Below are positions 1 through 9,202 of a stretch of DNA of 64,000 nt, piece by piece. Positions within the stretch are counted from its first letter, which is position 1. Each line of letters begins with the position of its first letter. The DNA is from Hyphomonadaceae bacterium (GTDB lineage Bacteria > Pseudomonadota > Alphaproteobacteria > Caulobacterales > Aquidulcibacteraceae). A program made the position numbers and the translations under genes. The stretch is from assembly GCA_022841905.1 (NCBI GenBank), contig JALHQO010000005.1, forward strand, positions 1-64,000, in the 5' to 3' direction. Below the pieces are notes generated by a model. It saw only the letters and a program-made list of their open reading frames with translations, made no database searches and had not been told where the DNA came from.

Positions 1-128
1 CCCACAGTTCTGCACTCTGCGCCGAAGTAAATCCTACGCGGTGATATGGCTTTCTCACTGTCATCGCTCCACGACCTCAAACTAAGGTACGTGTTGCGCT
101 CACCAGTTGAGACCGCCAAGCGATTGGG

Positions 129-314
129 TCATGGGCGCTTCTCAAGTGCGGCGGCGATGCGTTCGAGGGCCTCGACTTTGCGGCGCTCGAGACTGGTAAA
201 GTCAGCACCATCTTTCCCGTATCGCATGCGCCAGAAGAAATACACGAACGCTCCGATCAGGAACAACATCGGCAACGAACCCAGCAAGACATCAAACGGT
301 GTTATCTCGCGCAT
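129..314 (-). CDS. Small single-pass membrane protein, hypothetical
   Basis: Protein of 61 residues with one hydrophobic segment near residues 6-27 (LLGSLPMLFLIGAFVYFFWRM core) followed by a charged, probably cytoplasmic helix ending in ALEKRP. Family not recognised. It directly follows mutY: its two candidate ATGs (317 and 314) overlap the mutY stop codon, so the genes are translationally coupled. A GGAGGGA sequence sits just upstream; the spacing favours the second ATG at 314. A real small gene is likely because of the coupling and the sensible membrane topology, but no function can be assigned. Confidence 0.6.
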   Translation of the reverse strand: MREITPFDVLLGSLPMLFLIGAFVYFFWRMRYGKDGADFTSLERRKVEALERIAAALEKRP

Positions 315-1378
315 CATTCCCTCCCCTTAAGCGCCGCCTTCTTAAACACGGTCGGCAGCACACTTGCGTCGCCCCACCAGCCCTCGCCAGCCGGCTCAGC
401 TTGCGCTTCATACACATCGAGCGTCAGCGCGAAATGCGTGAAGACGTGTTCGACTTGGCCGATCTTTTTCCACGCTGCACCAGCGGGCGCGTGCTTCAGC
501 GCTTGCGCGCATGACCATGTCCCGGCGCGCCATTCGGTCGTCGGCAACGCGGCCATGCCGCCGAGCAGACCTTTGTCGGGGCGGCGGACGAGCCAGAGCT
601 GATCGCCGCGCGTGATGCGGAAGACAGCGCCGTGGCGGCGGGGGCGCTCGGCCTTGGCGGCGCGGCGCGGGTAGGTCTCGGGCGCGCCGGTCGCGCGGGC
701 GGCGCAGGGGTCGGCCCAGGGGCAGAGATCGCATTTAGGAGATTTCGGGGTGCAGACGGTTGCGCCGAGATCCATCAAAGCTTGCGCCCAGTCGCCAGGG
801 CGATCGGCGGTGACGAGTTGGGCGGCGCGCACGTTGAGTTCGGGCCTGGCGGCGGGCAGAGGCGTCTCCACCGCGTAAAGTCGCGCCATGACACGCTCGA
901 CGTTGCCGTCCACGACGTTGGCCGGAAGGCCGTAGGCGATCGAGGCGATAGCGGCGGCGGTGTAGGCGCCTATCCCCGGAAGTGCGCGCCAGCCTTCCTC
1001 GGTTTCGGGAAAACCCTCAGCCGCGAGCCTCTGCGCGGCGGCGTGTAGATTGCGGGCGCGGGAATAGTAGCCGAGCCCGGCCCAGACGCTGAGCACATCA
1101 TCGCGCGGGGCGGCGGCGAGGTCGGCGACCGTGGGCCAGCGCTCCAGGAAGCGCATAAAGTACGGAGCGACGGCGGCGACCGTCGTCTGCTGCAGCATGA
1201 TCTCGGAAAGCCAGACCCGGTAAGGATCAGCAGCGCCGCCGCGCACCCGCCAGGGCAGCGTCCGGCCGGCGAGATCATACCAGGAAAGCAATGATTTCCG
1301 GAGCTTTTCCCGAGACTTATCCCGAGTCGTGGATAACTTATCCACAGCGCGGCGGGGCTGGCGGGCAAAGGCGGGCAT
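314..1378 (-). CDS. mutY: A/G-specific adenine DNA glycosylase MutY
   Basis: Removes adenine mispaired with 8-oxoguanine or guanine in base excision repair. The 354-residue protein has the helix-hairpin-helix LPGIGAYTAA (residues 133-142), the catalytic aspartate in VVDGNVERV (D157), the catalytic glutamate in SEIMLQQT (E59), and a complete 4Fe-4S cluster motif C-X6-C-X2-C-X5-C (Cys 209, 216, 219, 225). The C-terminal third (about 245-350) is the NUDIX-like domain that recognises 8-oxoG. Length is normal for the family. It is divergent from the DUF721 gene at 1429, and its stop overlaps the start of a small membrane protein gene. Confidence 0.96.
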   Translation of the reverse strand: MPAFARQPRRAVDKLSTTRDKSREKLRKSLLSWYDLAGRTLPWRVRGGAADPYRVWLSEIMLQQTTVAAVAPYFMRFLERWPTVADLAAAPRDDVLSVWAGLGYYSRARNLHAAAQRLAAEGFPETEEGWRALPGIGAYTAAAIASIAYGLPANVVDGNVERVMARLYAVETPLPAARPELNVRAAQLVTADRPGDWAQALMDLGATVCTPKSPKCDLCPWADPCAARATGAPETYPRRAAKAERPRRHGAVFRITRGDQLWLVRRPDKGLLGGMAALPTTEWRAGTWSCAQALKHAPAGAAWKKIGQVEHVFTHFALTLDVYEAQAEPAGEGWWGDASVLPTVFKKAALKGRE

Positions 1379-1428
1379 CGGCTCTCTTTACCCTTCCTTC
1401 ATGCATTTACGATTCGCTGCCAGGTCCC

Positions 1429-1962
1429 ATGTCTCTGCGTGACCGCTTTCGCCCGGCCTCCGCGCCGACGGCTGATCCGAGAGCGGAAACCCGCGCCGCG
1501 CAAGCGCTGGCTGCAAAGCGCGGCCGCGCACCCATCGCCCCCGCGCCGTCCGCGGGCCGATCGGTGACGGCTGTGCTGAAGCCGTTCCTGAAGGAAGGCG
1601 GCATGGGGATCAATGAATTGAAGCGGCGCTGGCCCGAAGTGGCGGGCGATAGCTTCGCCAAGGCCGCGCCGGACAAACTGGTCGCCGGCGTGCTGACGCT
1701 GAAGGCCCCGGGCGCGCTCGCCCCCTTCCTGCAGCAGCAAACCCCGCTGCTGATCGAGCGGCTCAGGGTGGCCGGCGTGAAGGTCAAATCCGTCCGCATC
1801 GAGCAGCGCACCGCCGCCATGCGAAAGGGCAATATCCGCCCGCTCCGCAAGCCCCTGACCGCGGCCGAGGAAGCCGCCCTGGCGCAGACGCTTGACCCGG
1901 TCGGCGACCCTAGCCTGAGATCAGCCCTGATGCGGCTTGGGCGCGCGGTTCGGCAGGGCTGA
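1429..1962 (+). CDS. DUF721 (DciA-like) protein
   Basis: Protein of 177 residues with a DUF721 domain at roughly residues 45-125 (core INELKRRWPEVAG, then LTLKAPGALAPFLQQQ). DUF721 proteins include DciA, a loader/operator of the replicative helicase DnaB, but the name covers several related small nucleic-acid-associated proteins, so the exact role is inferred. The ATG at 1429 starts a protein of family-like length; an upstream in-frame extension to 1291 overlaps the mutY start region and has non-conserved composition. The neighbourhood mutY / DUF721 / thiol-disulfide protein / smc is a recurrent alphaproteobacterial arrangement. Confidence 0.85.
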   Translation: MSLRDRFRPASAPTADPRAETRAAQALAAKRGRAPIAPAPSAGRSVTAVLKPFLKEGGMGINELKRRWPEVAGDSFAKAAPDKLVAGVLTLKAPGALAPFLQQQTPLLIERLRVAGVKVKSVRIEQRTAAMRKGNIRPLRKPLTAAEEAALAQTLDPVGDPSLRSALMRLGRAVRQG

Positions 1963-2019
1963 GGTTTCCTCCTCCGCGAAAAAACACTATGCCTCCCGGC
2001 CACATCTGGAGGTTTGCTC

Positions 2020-2658
2020 ATGATCGCCATTCGGCGCAGGGAATTGCTTGTCGGCGCGGCCGCGCTTGGTCTGTTAGGCGTGAGCGCCTGCAATGGCGCG
2101 AGCGGCGGCGCGGGCGTCACCGCGGACGACATGGTGCTGGGCCCGGCTGACGCGCCGGTCACGGTCATCGAGTACGCCTCGACCACCTGTTCGCATTGCG
2201 CGGCATTCCACGAGGAAGCCTGGGCGCGTCTGAAGGAAAACTACATCGACAACGGCCGCATCCGCTTCGTGCTGCGCGAGTATCCGACAGCGCCTGCGCC
2301 GGTCGCGGTGGCCGGCTTCCAACTCGCCCGCTGCGGCGGCGCCAGCGCCGAGCAATATTACACGCGCGTCGGCGAGCTCTTCCGCCAGCAAGCGGCGATC
2401 TTCGCCACCGGCACGATGGAAGGCATTCGCCAAAAGTTCGTCGAGATCGGGGGCGCAGCGGGCCTCAACGAAGAGCAAGTGATGCAGTGCATCGCCGATG
2501 AAGCCGGCGCTGAACGCATCCGCGCGACGGTGGAAACCGCCAATAGCGAGTTCAACATCACCGGCACGCCGACCTTCATCATCAATGGCGTGAAGCTCGA
2601 AACGGCGCCGACCTACGAGAATGTCGCCGCTGCGATCGACGCGGCGCTGGCCGGTTAA
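2020..2658 (+). CDS. DsbA-family thiol-disulfide oxidoreductase, putative lipoprotein
   Basis: Periplasmic thioredoxin-fold protein of 212 residues. It begins with a basic n-region (IRRREL), a hydrophobic stretch and a lipobox VSAC with Cys24, so it is probably lipid-anchored (Tat export is possible given the twin Arg). The active site is CSHC at residues 57-60, and the cis-proline loop GTPTFIING is near the C terminus, with the DsbA helical insertion between. Start ATG 2020 follows TGGAGGT at good spacing; the TTG at 2014 is less likely. It probably oxidises or isomerises disulfides of exported proteins. Ends 23 bases before smc. Confidence 0.88.
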   Translation: MIAIRRRELLVGAAALGLLGVSACNGASGGAGVTADDMVLGPADAPVTVIEYASTTCSHCAAFHEEAWARLKENYIDNGRIRFVLREYPTAPAPVAVAGFQLARCGGASAEQYYTRVGELFRQQAAIFATGTMEGIRQKFVEIGGAAGLNEEQVMQCIADEAGAERIRATVETANSEFNITGTPTFIINGVKLETAPTYENVAAAIDAALAG

Positions 2659-2681
2659 AGGCGGAGAGGCGCGCAGCGACC

Positions 2682-5600
2682 GTGCATATCACCGAGCTGC
2701 GCCTCCACGGCTTCAAGAGCTTCGTCGATCCCGCACGCGCGCCGATCGAACGCGGGCTGACGGGCGTCGTCGGGCCAAACGGTTGCGGTAAATCCAATCT
2801 GTTGGAAGCGGTGCGTTGGGTGATGGGCGCGACCAGCGCCAAGTCCATGCGCGCCGCCGACATGGACGATGTGATCTTCTCCGGCAGCGCTGGGCGGCCA
2901 TCGCGCGAACATGCGGAAGTGACGCTACTGCTGGCAGACGCCGCGGGACGTGCGCCGGCGCCGTTCAACAAAGAAGAGCTGCTCGAAGTCACGCGCCGCA
3001 TCCGGCGCGGGCTCGGCTCGACCTATCGCATCAATGGCAAGGAAGTGCGCGCCAAGGACGTGCAGCTCTTGTTTGCGGACGCAGCAACCGGCGCGAACTC
3101 GCCTGCCCTGGTGCGGCAAGGCCAGATCAGCGAACTGATCGCGGCCAAACCGCAGAACCGCAGGCGCATTCTTGAAGATGCGGCTGGCATCGCCGGCCTA
3201 CACGCACGGCGGCACGAGGCTGACCTGAAGCTCAAGGCGGCGGAGACCAATCTAGCGCGGCTTGACGAAGTGCTGGCGGAAATCGAGTCTCAGGCGGCGT
3301 CGCTAAAGAAGCAGGCGCGTCAAGCCGAACGCTATCGCGGGCTGGCGCAGACATTGCGCGAAACCGAAGCGCTGCTGCTGCACCGCCGCTGGACAGAAGC
3401 GCGCGAGCGGCAGGCTGAGGCGCAAACGGCACTGCGTGAAGCAGAGCGCGCGACGGCGCTTGCGGCGAGTGAAGCAAGCGCTGCGGAACGTGCGGCGGAA
3501 GAAAAGCGCGAGGCTTTGACGCCGCTGCGGGAAGAAGAAGCGATCGCCGCGGCGGTGTTGCGCCGGCTCGAGGGCGTGCGTGTCGGGCTGGAGCGCGATC
3601 TGGCGGAAGCGGTAGGCGCGATCGAGCGCTGCGATGCGGAAGCGCGCCGCGCGCGCGATGAAGCGGAGCGGCTCAATGCGCTGAAGCAAGACGCGCAAAC
3701 GGCGCTGACACAATTGGCCGAAGAAGCGGGCGCGCTGGGGCCGGATGATGTTGGCAAAGCGCAAGCGGCGCTGAAGGCGGCGCAAGCGGCCGAGCTTGCG
3801 GCGGCGAAGACGCGCGCTGAAGCCGAAGCCAAACTCGAAGCCATCAACGCAAACCTTGCCGCACAACGCGCGCGGGCGCAGGCGCTGACCGATACGGCAA
3901 CCGCCGCGCGGGCGCGCTTGTCGCGTGTTGAGGAACGCAAGCGCGCGCTAGACGCACAGATCAAAGCGCTGCCGGCGAGCGCAGAAGTTGAAAAACGCGC
4001 GGCCGTTGCGACGGCCGAAGCTGAGAAAGCGCACGCGGCCAGCGCCAAAGTGCGGGCTGAGTTGGCGGAGGCCGAAGCGGCGCTGAAGCGCGCGGAAGCC
4101 GCCGACGAAGCGGCGTGGAGCCCGCATCGCGCCGCAGAGAGCGCGCTCAATGCGCTTGAGGCGGAAGTGAAGGCGCTGGACAAGCTGGCGCCGCCGGATG
4201 CGGGGAAGTTTCCCCCGGTGCTGGCGTCGATCGATGTCGAGCCGGGCTATGAGCGCGCGCTGGCGGCGGCGTTGGGCGATGATCTCGATGCCTCGGTGCA
4301 CGCCGATGCGCCGGCGCGTTGGAGCGGCGCCAAGGCGCCTGCGCCAAATCTTCCCGCTTCCGCGCAATCCTTGGCGCGGTTCGTGAAGGCGCCGGATGCG
4401 CTGGCGGCGCGCTTGTCGCTGGTCGGCGTTGTTGACGCCAAGGACGGCGCGAAGCTGGCGAAGGATTTGCCGCCGGGCGGACGTCTGGTTTCAATCGAGG
4501 GCGATCTTTGGCGTTGGGACGGTTTCGTGCGGCGCGCCGACGCGCCGCAACCGGCGGCGGCGCGGCTTGAGCACAAGAACAGATTGGCGGCCGCACGGGC
4601 TGAGCTGAAGGCGGCGGAAGCGAAGGCCGCGAGCGCCAAGGCGGCGTGGGAAGCGGCCAAGGCGCAGCGGCAAACTTTGGACGCCAAGGCGCGCGGCTTG
4701 CGTGCGGAAGCGCCGAAGGCGGCGACCGCGGAAGCGGCGGCGGTGCGCGAGAGCGAGCGCTTGCAGGCCGAACTTGTGCGCCTGAGCGAACGCCGCGCCG
4801 ATTTGGAAGCACAAGCGCGCGCACTGGATGGCGAGTTGAACGAGGCGCGCGCGGCGGTGGAGGCTGCCGGCGCCGTTGCCGACACCGCACCCTCCTCGGC
4901 GCCGACGGAAGATCCAGCCCAAGCGCGCGCGGCGGTGGATGCGGCGCGTGCGGCGGCAGCGGTTGCGGCGGCGGCGGCGCAATCTTTGGTGCGCGACAAG
5001 GCGCAGCGTGATGCGCGCCGTCAAATCGTGGAGCGCGAGAGCGGCCAATGGCGAGCCCGCATCGCCGACGCGGATGCGCGTCTGAAAGTGCTCGATGGCG
5101 AACTGGACGAGATCGAAAAGCGCCGTGACGCGGCCAAGTCCGCACCGGAAGCAGCGCGCGCCAAGTTAGAAGCGCTGATGGAAGAAGCTGGCGGCGCCGA
5201 GCAGCGCCGCGCCGACGCCAGCGACCGCGTCGCGCAAGGCGAAACGGCAGCACGGATTGCAGCCGAACACGCGCGCGCGTCCGAGCAAGCGCACGCCGCC
5301 GCGCGCGAACGCCGCGCTGCCGCGGAAGCGCATGCGAGTGCGGCGAGCGCGCGGGTCGAGGATGTCGCGACGCAAGCGCGTGAAGTCACCGGTAAACCAC
5401 CAGAGGAATTGGCCGACGCCGCTGGCAGCCTGCTCGGCGCAGCTTTGGGCTCGGCGCCGATCAGCGAAGTCGAGCGCCGGCTGGAACGGCTGAAGGCCGA
5501 ACGCGAAGCGGCGGGGCCGGTCAATCTGCGCGCGCAGGAAGAATTGGCCGAGGCGCAAGAGCGCATCGATACGCTGACGACGGAGAAAAACGACGTCGCC

Positions 5601-6134
5601 CAAGGCGTCGCCAAGCTTCGCCGCGCGATCACGACGCTGAACAATGAAGGCCGGACGCGGCTGATGCGGGCGTTCGAGGAGGTGGACGCCCATTTCGCGC
5701 AGCTCTTCGCCACCCTGTTCGAAGGCGGTCAGGCGGCGTTGAAACTCACTGAGAGCGACGATCCGCTCGAAGCGGGGCTCGAGATTTTCGCGCAGCCGCC
5801 GGGCAAGCGGCTGACCAGCCTCAATCTGCTCTCCGGCGGCGAACAAGCGCTGACCGCGACGGCGCTGATCTTCGCGGTGTTCCTCGCCAACCCCGCCCCG
5901 CTCTGCGTGCTGGACGAAGTCGACGCGCCGCTGGACGACGCCAATGTCGACCGCTTCTGCCGCCTACTCGAAGAAATGAAGCGGCTGACCACGACGCGAT
6001 TCATCGTCATCACCCATAACCCGGTCACGATGTCGCGGATGGACCGGCTCTACGGCGTGACGATGCCGGAACAAGGCGTGAGCCAGCTGGTCAGCGTCGA
6101 TTTGGGCCGAGCGCAGGCGCTGGCGGCGGAATGA
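2682..6134 (+). CDS. smc: Chromosome segregation ATPase SMC
   Basis: Core ATPase of the SMC-ScpAB condensin that loads at parS and organises the chromosome. The 1150-residue protein has the Walker A GPNGCGKS (31-38), long Ala/Glu/Arg-rich coiled coils, a hinge near residues 505-620, then the C-terminal head with signature LLSGGEQALTA and Walker B LCVLDEVDAPLDD. Start is GTG 2682, with GGAGAGG about 14 bases upstream. The coiled-coil region is exceptionally alanine-rich, which produces long open frames on the opposite strand (for example 4147-5253) that are not genes. No scpA or scpB in the window. Confidence 0.97.
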   Translation: MHITELRLHGFKSFVDPARAPIERGLTGVVGPNGCGKSNLLEAVRWVMGATSAKSMRAADMDDVIFSGSAGRPSREHAEVTLLLADAAGRAPAPFNKEELLEVTRRIRRGLGSTYRINGKEVRAKDVQLLFADAATGANSPALVRQGQISELIAAKPQNRRRILEDAAGIAGLHARRHEADLKLKAAETNLARLDEVLAEIESQAASLKKQARQAERYRGLAQTLRETEALLLHRRWTEARERQAEAQTALREAERATALAASEASAAERAAEEKREALTPLREEEAIAAAVLRRLEGVRVGLERDLAEAVGAIERCDAEARRARDEAERLNALKQDAQTALTQLAEEAGALGPDDVGKAQAALKAAQAAELAAAKTRAEAEAKLEAINANLAAQRARAQALTDTATAARARLSRVEERKRALDAQIKALPASAEVEKRAAVATAEAEKAHAASAKVRAELAEAEAALKRAEAADEAAWSPHRAAESALNALEAEVKALDKLAPPDAGKFPPVLASIDVEPGYERALAAALGDDLDASVHADAPARWSGAKAPAPNLPASAQSLARFVKAPDALAARLSLVGVVDAKDGAKLAKDLPPGGRLVSIEGDLWRWDGFVRRADAPQPAAARLEHKNRLAAARAELKAAEAKAASAKAAWEAAKAQRQTLDAKARGLRAEAPKAATAEAAAVRESERLQAELVRLSERRADLEAQARALDGELNEARAAVEAAGAVADTAPSSAPTEDPAQARAAVDAARAAAAVAAAAAQSLVRDKAQRDARRQIVERESGQWRARIADADARLKVLDGELDEIEKRRDAAKSAPEAARAKLEALMEEAGGAEQRRADASDRVAQGETAARIAAEHARASEQAHAAARERRAAAEAHASAASARVEDVATQAREVTGKPPEELADAAGSLLGAALGSAPISEVERRLERLKAEREAAGPVNLRAQEELAEAQERIDTLTTEKNDVAQGVAKLRRAITTLNNEGRTRLMRAFEEVDAHFAQLFATLFEGGQAALKLTESDDPLEAGLEIFAQPPGKRLTSLNLLSGGEQALTATALIFAVFLANPAPLCVLDEVDAPLDDANVDRFCRLLEEMKRLTTTRFIVITHNPVTMSRMDRLYGVTMPEQGVSQLVSVDLGRAQALAAE

Positions 6135-6289
6135 CTTTCGGCGCCGCCGACGAGGGCGCCGGCGCTCCATACTAGCCATGCAAATGTCGCAGGCCGCGTT
6201 CCTTGACCCTGCCGCGACCCCTGCTAGTTTCCGCGCGCGCGAAACGGGGGGCTTGCACAAGTCACCCGCGTTCGTGCATCGACCGTTCA

Positions 6290-6631
6290 ATGGCTGACAG
6301 AAAACCGCCGGAGGACGCCCTTTCCAACTTGCGCCGTCGCGTTGATGCGGCGCGTGGAACGGACGGCTCTCAGAACGCCCCGCCCCCGCAAAGCCCGGCA
6401 TCGCTGGCGCTTCGCTACGGTGGAGAGTTCGGCGCGGCGGTGATCGTTGGTGCGTTGTTGGGCTACGGGGCCGACTACCTTCTCCACAGCCAACCGTGGG
6501 GGATCGTGATCGGCATGGGGCTCGGCTTCGCGGCGGGTGTGGTGAACGTGGTGCGCGTGGCGCGCTCGTATAACCAGGCCAACCCGGTCGATCCGAACGC
6601 GCCGTCCATTCCGGACGACGAAGAGGACTGA
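6290..6631 (+). CDS. atpI: ATP synthase protein I (AtpI-like)
   Basis: Accessory membrane protein of the F0 operon, implicated in c-ring assembly. The 113-residue product has a polar N-terminal part and two hydrophobic segments: LRYGGEFGAAVIVGALLGYG and the IVIGMGLGFAAGVVNVV region, the usual AtpI/AtpZ hairpin, ending in acidic DDEED. The ATG at 6290 (MADRKPPEDAL) matches the usual length; an upstream in-frame start would add an unrelated stretch. It is the first gene of atpI-atpB-atpE-atpF'-atpF, with atpB 8 bases downstream. Confidence 0.88.
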   Translation: MADRKPPEDALSNLRRRVDAARGTDGSQNAPPPQSPASLALRYGGEFGAAVIVGALLGYGADYLLHSQPWGIVIGMGLGFAAGVVNVVRVARSYNQANPVDPNAPSIPDDEED

Positions 6632-6639
6632 GCGGGCAC

Positions 6640-7410
6640 GTGGCAGACGATCCGATCGAACAGTTTCACATCGAGCCGATCGCCGAGTTCAATCTCGCCG
6701 GCTGGGATGCGAGCTTCACCAATGCGAGCCTCGCCATGGTCGGCGGCGTCGCGGTCGCCGCACTCTTCTTCAATTGGGCGATGAAGCCGGCGGCGATGGT
6801 GCCAGGCCGCGCCCAAGTCGTCGCGGAAGGCGCGCACGACTTTATCCGCGGCATGCTGAAGGACGGCGCCGGCGAAGAAGGCGTGCAGAAGTTCTTCCCG
6901 CTGGTCTTCACGCTCTTCCTGTTCATTTTTCTGTCGAACATGCTGAGCATGTTCCCGGGCTTTTTCGGCGTGCATCACGTCTTTGCGCCGACCAGCCAGA
7001 TCGTCATCACGGCGATGCTGGCGTTACTGGTGTTCTTCACCGTCATCATCGTCGGCTTCGCCAAGAACGGGCTGAAATTCTTCAAGGTGTTCGCGCCGTC
7101 GGGCGTGCCGATCTACATCTTGTGGTTCGTCATCATCATCGAGATCATCTCGTTCTTCAGCCGGCCGCTCAGCCACGCGGTTCGTCTGTGGGCGAACATC
7201 CTGGCCGGCCACATCCTGCTGAAAGTATTCGCGGGCTTCGTGCCGGCGCTGGCGAGCCTCGGGCTCATCGGCATTCTCGGCGCCTCATTGCCGCTGGCGA
7301 TGACGGTCGCGCTCTACGGCCTCGAATTCCTGGTCGCGTTCCTGCAAGCTTACGTGTTCGCGATCCTGACCTGCATCTATCTCAACGACGCTCTTCATCC
7401 CGGGCACTAA
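6640..7410 (+). CDS. atpB: F0F1 ATP synthase subunit a
   Basis: Proton-channel stator subunit of the F0 sector in the inner membrane. The 256-residue protein has several hydrophobic helices and the family segment around RPLSHAVRLWANILAGHILL, which holds the essential arginine facing the c-ring, followed by the C-terminal GLEFLVAFLQAYVFAILTCIYL helix. Start is GTG 6640, with GAGGA upstream; the N terminus MADDPIEQF resembles other alphaproteobacterial subunits a. Second gene of the F0 operon; the F1 genes are not in this window, as is usual in alphaproteobacteria. Confidence 0.97.
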   Translation: MADDPIEQFHIEPIAEFNLAGWDASFTNASLAMVGGVAVAALFFNWAMKPAAMVPGRAQVVAEGAHDFIRGMLKDGAGEEGVQKFFPLVFTLFLFIFLSNMLSMFPGFFGVHHVFAPTSQIVITAMLALLVFFTVIIVGFAKNGLKFFKVFAPSGVPIYILWFVIIIEIISFFSRPLSHAVRLWANILAGHILLKVFAGFVPALASLGLIGILGASLPLAMTVALYGLEFLVAFLQAYVFAILTCIYLNDALHPGH

Positions 7411-7448
7411 GGCCCGGCTGAAATCCAACCCAAAGGGGAGACTTTATC

Positions 7449-7682
7449 ATGGACGCAACTGCAGCTGCTTATATCGGCGCGGGCCTCGCCTGCCTCGGCA
7501 TGCTCGGCGCCGCCATCGGCGTGGGCATCATCTTCGGCAACTTCCTGCAAGGCGCAATGCGCAACCCGTCTGCGGCCCCGGCCCAGTTCGGCAATCTGAT
7601 CTTCGGCTTCGCCGTGACCGAAGCGCTCGGCATCTTCTCGCTGCTGATCGCCATCCTGCTGCTCTTCGTCGTGCCGAAGTAA
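7449..7682 (+). CDS. atpE: F0F1 ATP synthase subunit c
   Basis: Proteolipid of the rotating c-ring, 77 residues and two transmembrane helices joined by a polar loop (RNPSAAPAQ). The second helix carries the proton-binding glutamate in [10 protein letters not shown] (about residue 58). The first helix is glycine/alanine-rich (GAAIGVGI), as required for ring packing. A clear ribosome-binding site AAAGGGGAG precedes the ATG at 7449, consistent with the high translation this subunit needs relative to its neighbours. Confidence 0.97.
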   Translation: MDATAAAYIGAGLACLGMLGAAIGVGIIFGNFLQGAMRNPSAAPAQFGNLIFGFAVTEALGIFSLLIAILLLFVVPK

Positions 7683-7691
7683 GCACTGACA

Positions 7692-8231
7692 ATGGCTGAC
7701 CCGGTCGCCGATACGCACGCAGCGGACGCCGCCCATGGCGCGGCGGACGCCTCTCACGCCGCGGGCGCCGGGGGCGAACACGCGGCAAGCTTTCCGCCGT
7801 TCGACGCCTCGCTCTTCCCGAGCCAGATCTTCTGGTTCGTGCTGACGTTCGGCGCGCTCTACTACATCGTCTCGCGCTTCATCATCCCAAGCGTGACGTC
7901 GGTGCAGGCCAAGCGCGCGACGACGCTGAAGAGCGATCTCGACTCGGCCGCTCAGAAGAGCGCCGACGCCGATGCGGCGCGGACGGCGATGGAGAAAGCC
8001 ACCGCAAAGGCGCGTGCGGAAGCGCGCGCCATGGTCGATGCGGCGCGGGCTGACGTGCAAGCCAAGCTCAGCGCCGAACAGGCCGAAGCCGAGAAGCGCC
8101 TCGCGGCGCGGATCGATGCGGCGGAAGCCAAAGTGAACGATGCGCGCACCAAGGCTTTAGCCGATGTGCCGGGCATCGCCGACGCGCTGGCGCGCGACAT
8201 CGCCGCCAAGCTCGTGCCGGCCAACGGGTGA
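7692..8231 (+). CDS. atpF': F0F1 ATP synthase subunit b' (AtpF')
   Basis: One of the two different b-type peripheral-stalk subunits found in alphaproteobacteria and photosynthetic bacteria. The 179-residue protein starts with a His/Ala-rich N-terminal extension (to about residue 30), then one membrane helix (IFWFVLTFGALYYIVSRFII) and a long charged Ala/Glu/Lys coiled coil. It links F0 to the F1 head as a heterodimer with the b subunit encoded next. The N-terminal extension and the order before atpF mark it as b' rather than b. Confidence 0.92.
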   Translation: MADPVADTHAADAAHGAADASHAAGAGGEHAASFPPFDASLFPSQIFWFVLTFGALYYIVSRFIIPSVTSVQAKRATTLKSDLDSAAQKSADADAARTAMEKATAKARAEARAMVDAARADVQAKLSAEQAEAEKRLAARIDAAEAKVNDARTKALADVPGIADALARDIAAKLVPANG

Positions 8232-8241
8232 GGACTGAGTG

Positions 8242-8727
8242 ATGGATATCACCGCGACAGAAATCGCCTTCCTCGCCCTGTTGCTGTTCATCGGGCTGCT
8301 CGTGTACCTAAAGGTGCCGGCTGCGATCCTGAGCGCGCTCGACAAGCGCTCGGCTGAGATCGGCCACGAACTGCACGAAGCGCGTCGCCTGCGCGAGGAA
8401 GCCGAGAAGCTCTTGGCCGAATACGAAGCCAAGCGCATCGCCGCCGAAGCCGAAGCGCGCGCGATTGTCGAGGCGGCGAAAGAGCAAGCCGTCGCTGTCG
8501 CGGAAGAGACGCGTCAGTCGATGATGGCGGCGATGGCGCGCCGCGAGCAGCAAGCCGAAGATCGGATCAAATCGGCTGAAACCAAAGCGACGGACGAAGT
8601 CCGCGCCGCTGCCGCTGAAGCCGCAATCGCCGCGGCTGAAAAACTGATCCGCGCGCGTATGAACGACGCCACGCAAGGCACGCTGGTGCAAACCGCCGTC
8701 GGCGACCTCAAACGCAATTTCGGCTGA
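8242..8727 (+). CDS. atpF: F0F1 ATP synthase subunit b
   Basis: Second peripheral-stalk subunit. The 161-residue protein has a single N-terminal membrane helix (TEIAFLALLLFIGLLVYLKV, within residues 4-27) and then a coiled coil with long runs of Ala, Glu and Arg that dimerises with b'. ATG 8242 is preferred over the adjacent GTG at 8239. It is the last gene of the F0 operon; no F1 genes or clear terminator hairpin follow, and a DUF1304 gene starts 50 bases downstream. Confidence 0.94.
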   Translation: MDITATEIAFLALLLFIGLLVYLKVPAAILSALDKRSAEIGHELHEARRLREEAEKLLAEYEAKRIAAEAEARAIVEAAKEQAVAVAEETRQSMMAAMARREQQAEDRIKSAETKATDEVRAAAAEAAIAAAEKLIRARMNDATQGTLVQTAVGDLKRNFG

Positions 8728-8777
8728 GTTCCCAAGTTTAGCCAAAAGCGTCTAAGCTGATCCGGGAGGGATCGGCC

Positions 8778-9146
8778 ATGACCATGCTCGCACGCCTGCT
8801 TGTTGTGCTCGTCGCACTCGCGCATGTCGGCTTTCTGGTGCTCGAGATGTTTCTCTGGAGCGGGCCGACGGGCCAGCGCGTGTTCGCCATGACGCCGGAG
8901 TTTGCCGAACAGACGGCGGTGCTGGCGGCCAATCAGGGCTTTTACAACGGCATCCTCGCCGCTGGCCTCCTCTGGGGCGCGCTCACCAACAACCGCGCGT
9001 TCATGATCTTCTTCCTGCTCGCCGTCATCGCGGCGGGCGTGTTCGGCGCATTCACCGCGAAGATGAGCATTCTTTATCTGCAAGCAGCGCCGGGCTTGGT
9101 CGCCCTGCTCGCCGTGCTGGCGGCGCGGCCGAAACAAGCGGCTTGA
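8778..9146 (+). CDS. DUF1304 family membrane protein
   Basis: Protein of 122 residues with four predicted hydrophobic helices, and the family pattern HVGFLVLEMFLW near the N terminus and NQGFYNGILAAGLLWG in the middle. DUF1304 proteins are small integral membrane proteins of unknown function. GGGAGGGAT precedes the ATG at 8778; an internal ATG at 8784 is possible. It is 50 bases after atpF and upstream of the manganese riboswitch, so it may form its own transcript. Confidence 0.85.
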   Translation: MTMLARLLVVLVALAHVGFLVLEMFLWSGPTGQRVFAMTPEFAEQTAVLAANQGFYNGILAAGLLWGALTNNRAFMIFFLLAVIAAGVFGAFTAKMSILYLQAAPGLVALLAVLAARPKQAA

Positions 9147-9202
9147 GTTTGCGAACCCGTCGCACGTTTGACCCTCCGCACGCCCGCGCCTATGTAACGC
9201 CC

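Noticed and set aside
1-128. Possible small genes at the left edge
   Set aside because: Open frames here have no ribosome-binding site or recognisable product; nothing can be supported.
4147-5253. Long open frame on the minus strand inside smc
   Set aside because: It arises from the Ala/Glu/Arg-rich coiled coil of smc in a GC-rich genome; the translation is Pro/Arg-rich and low complexity, and smc on the plus strand is certain.
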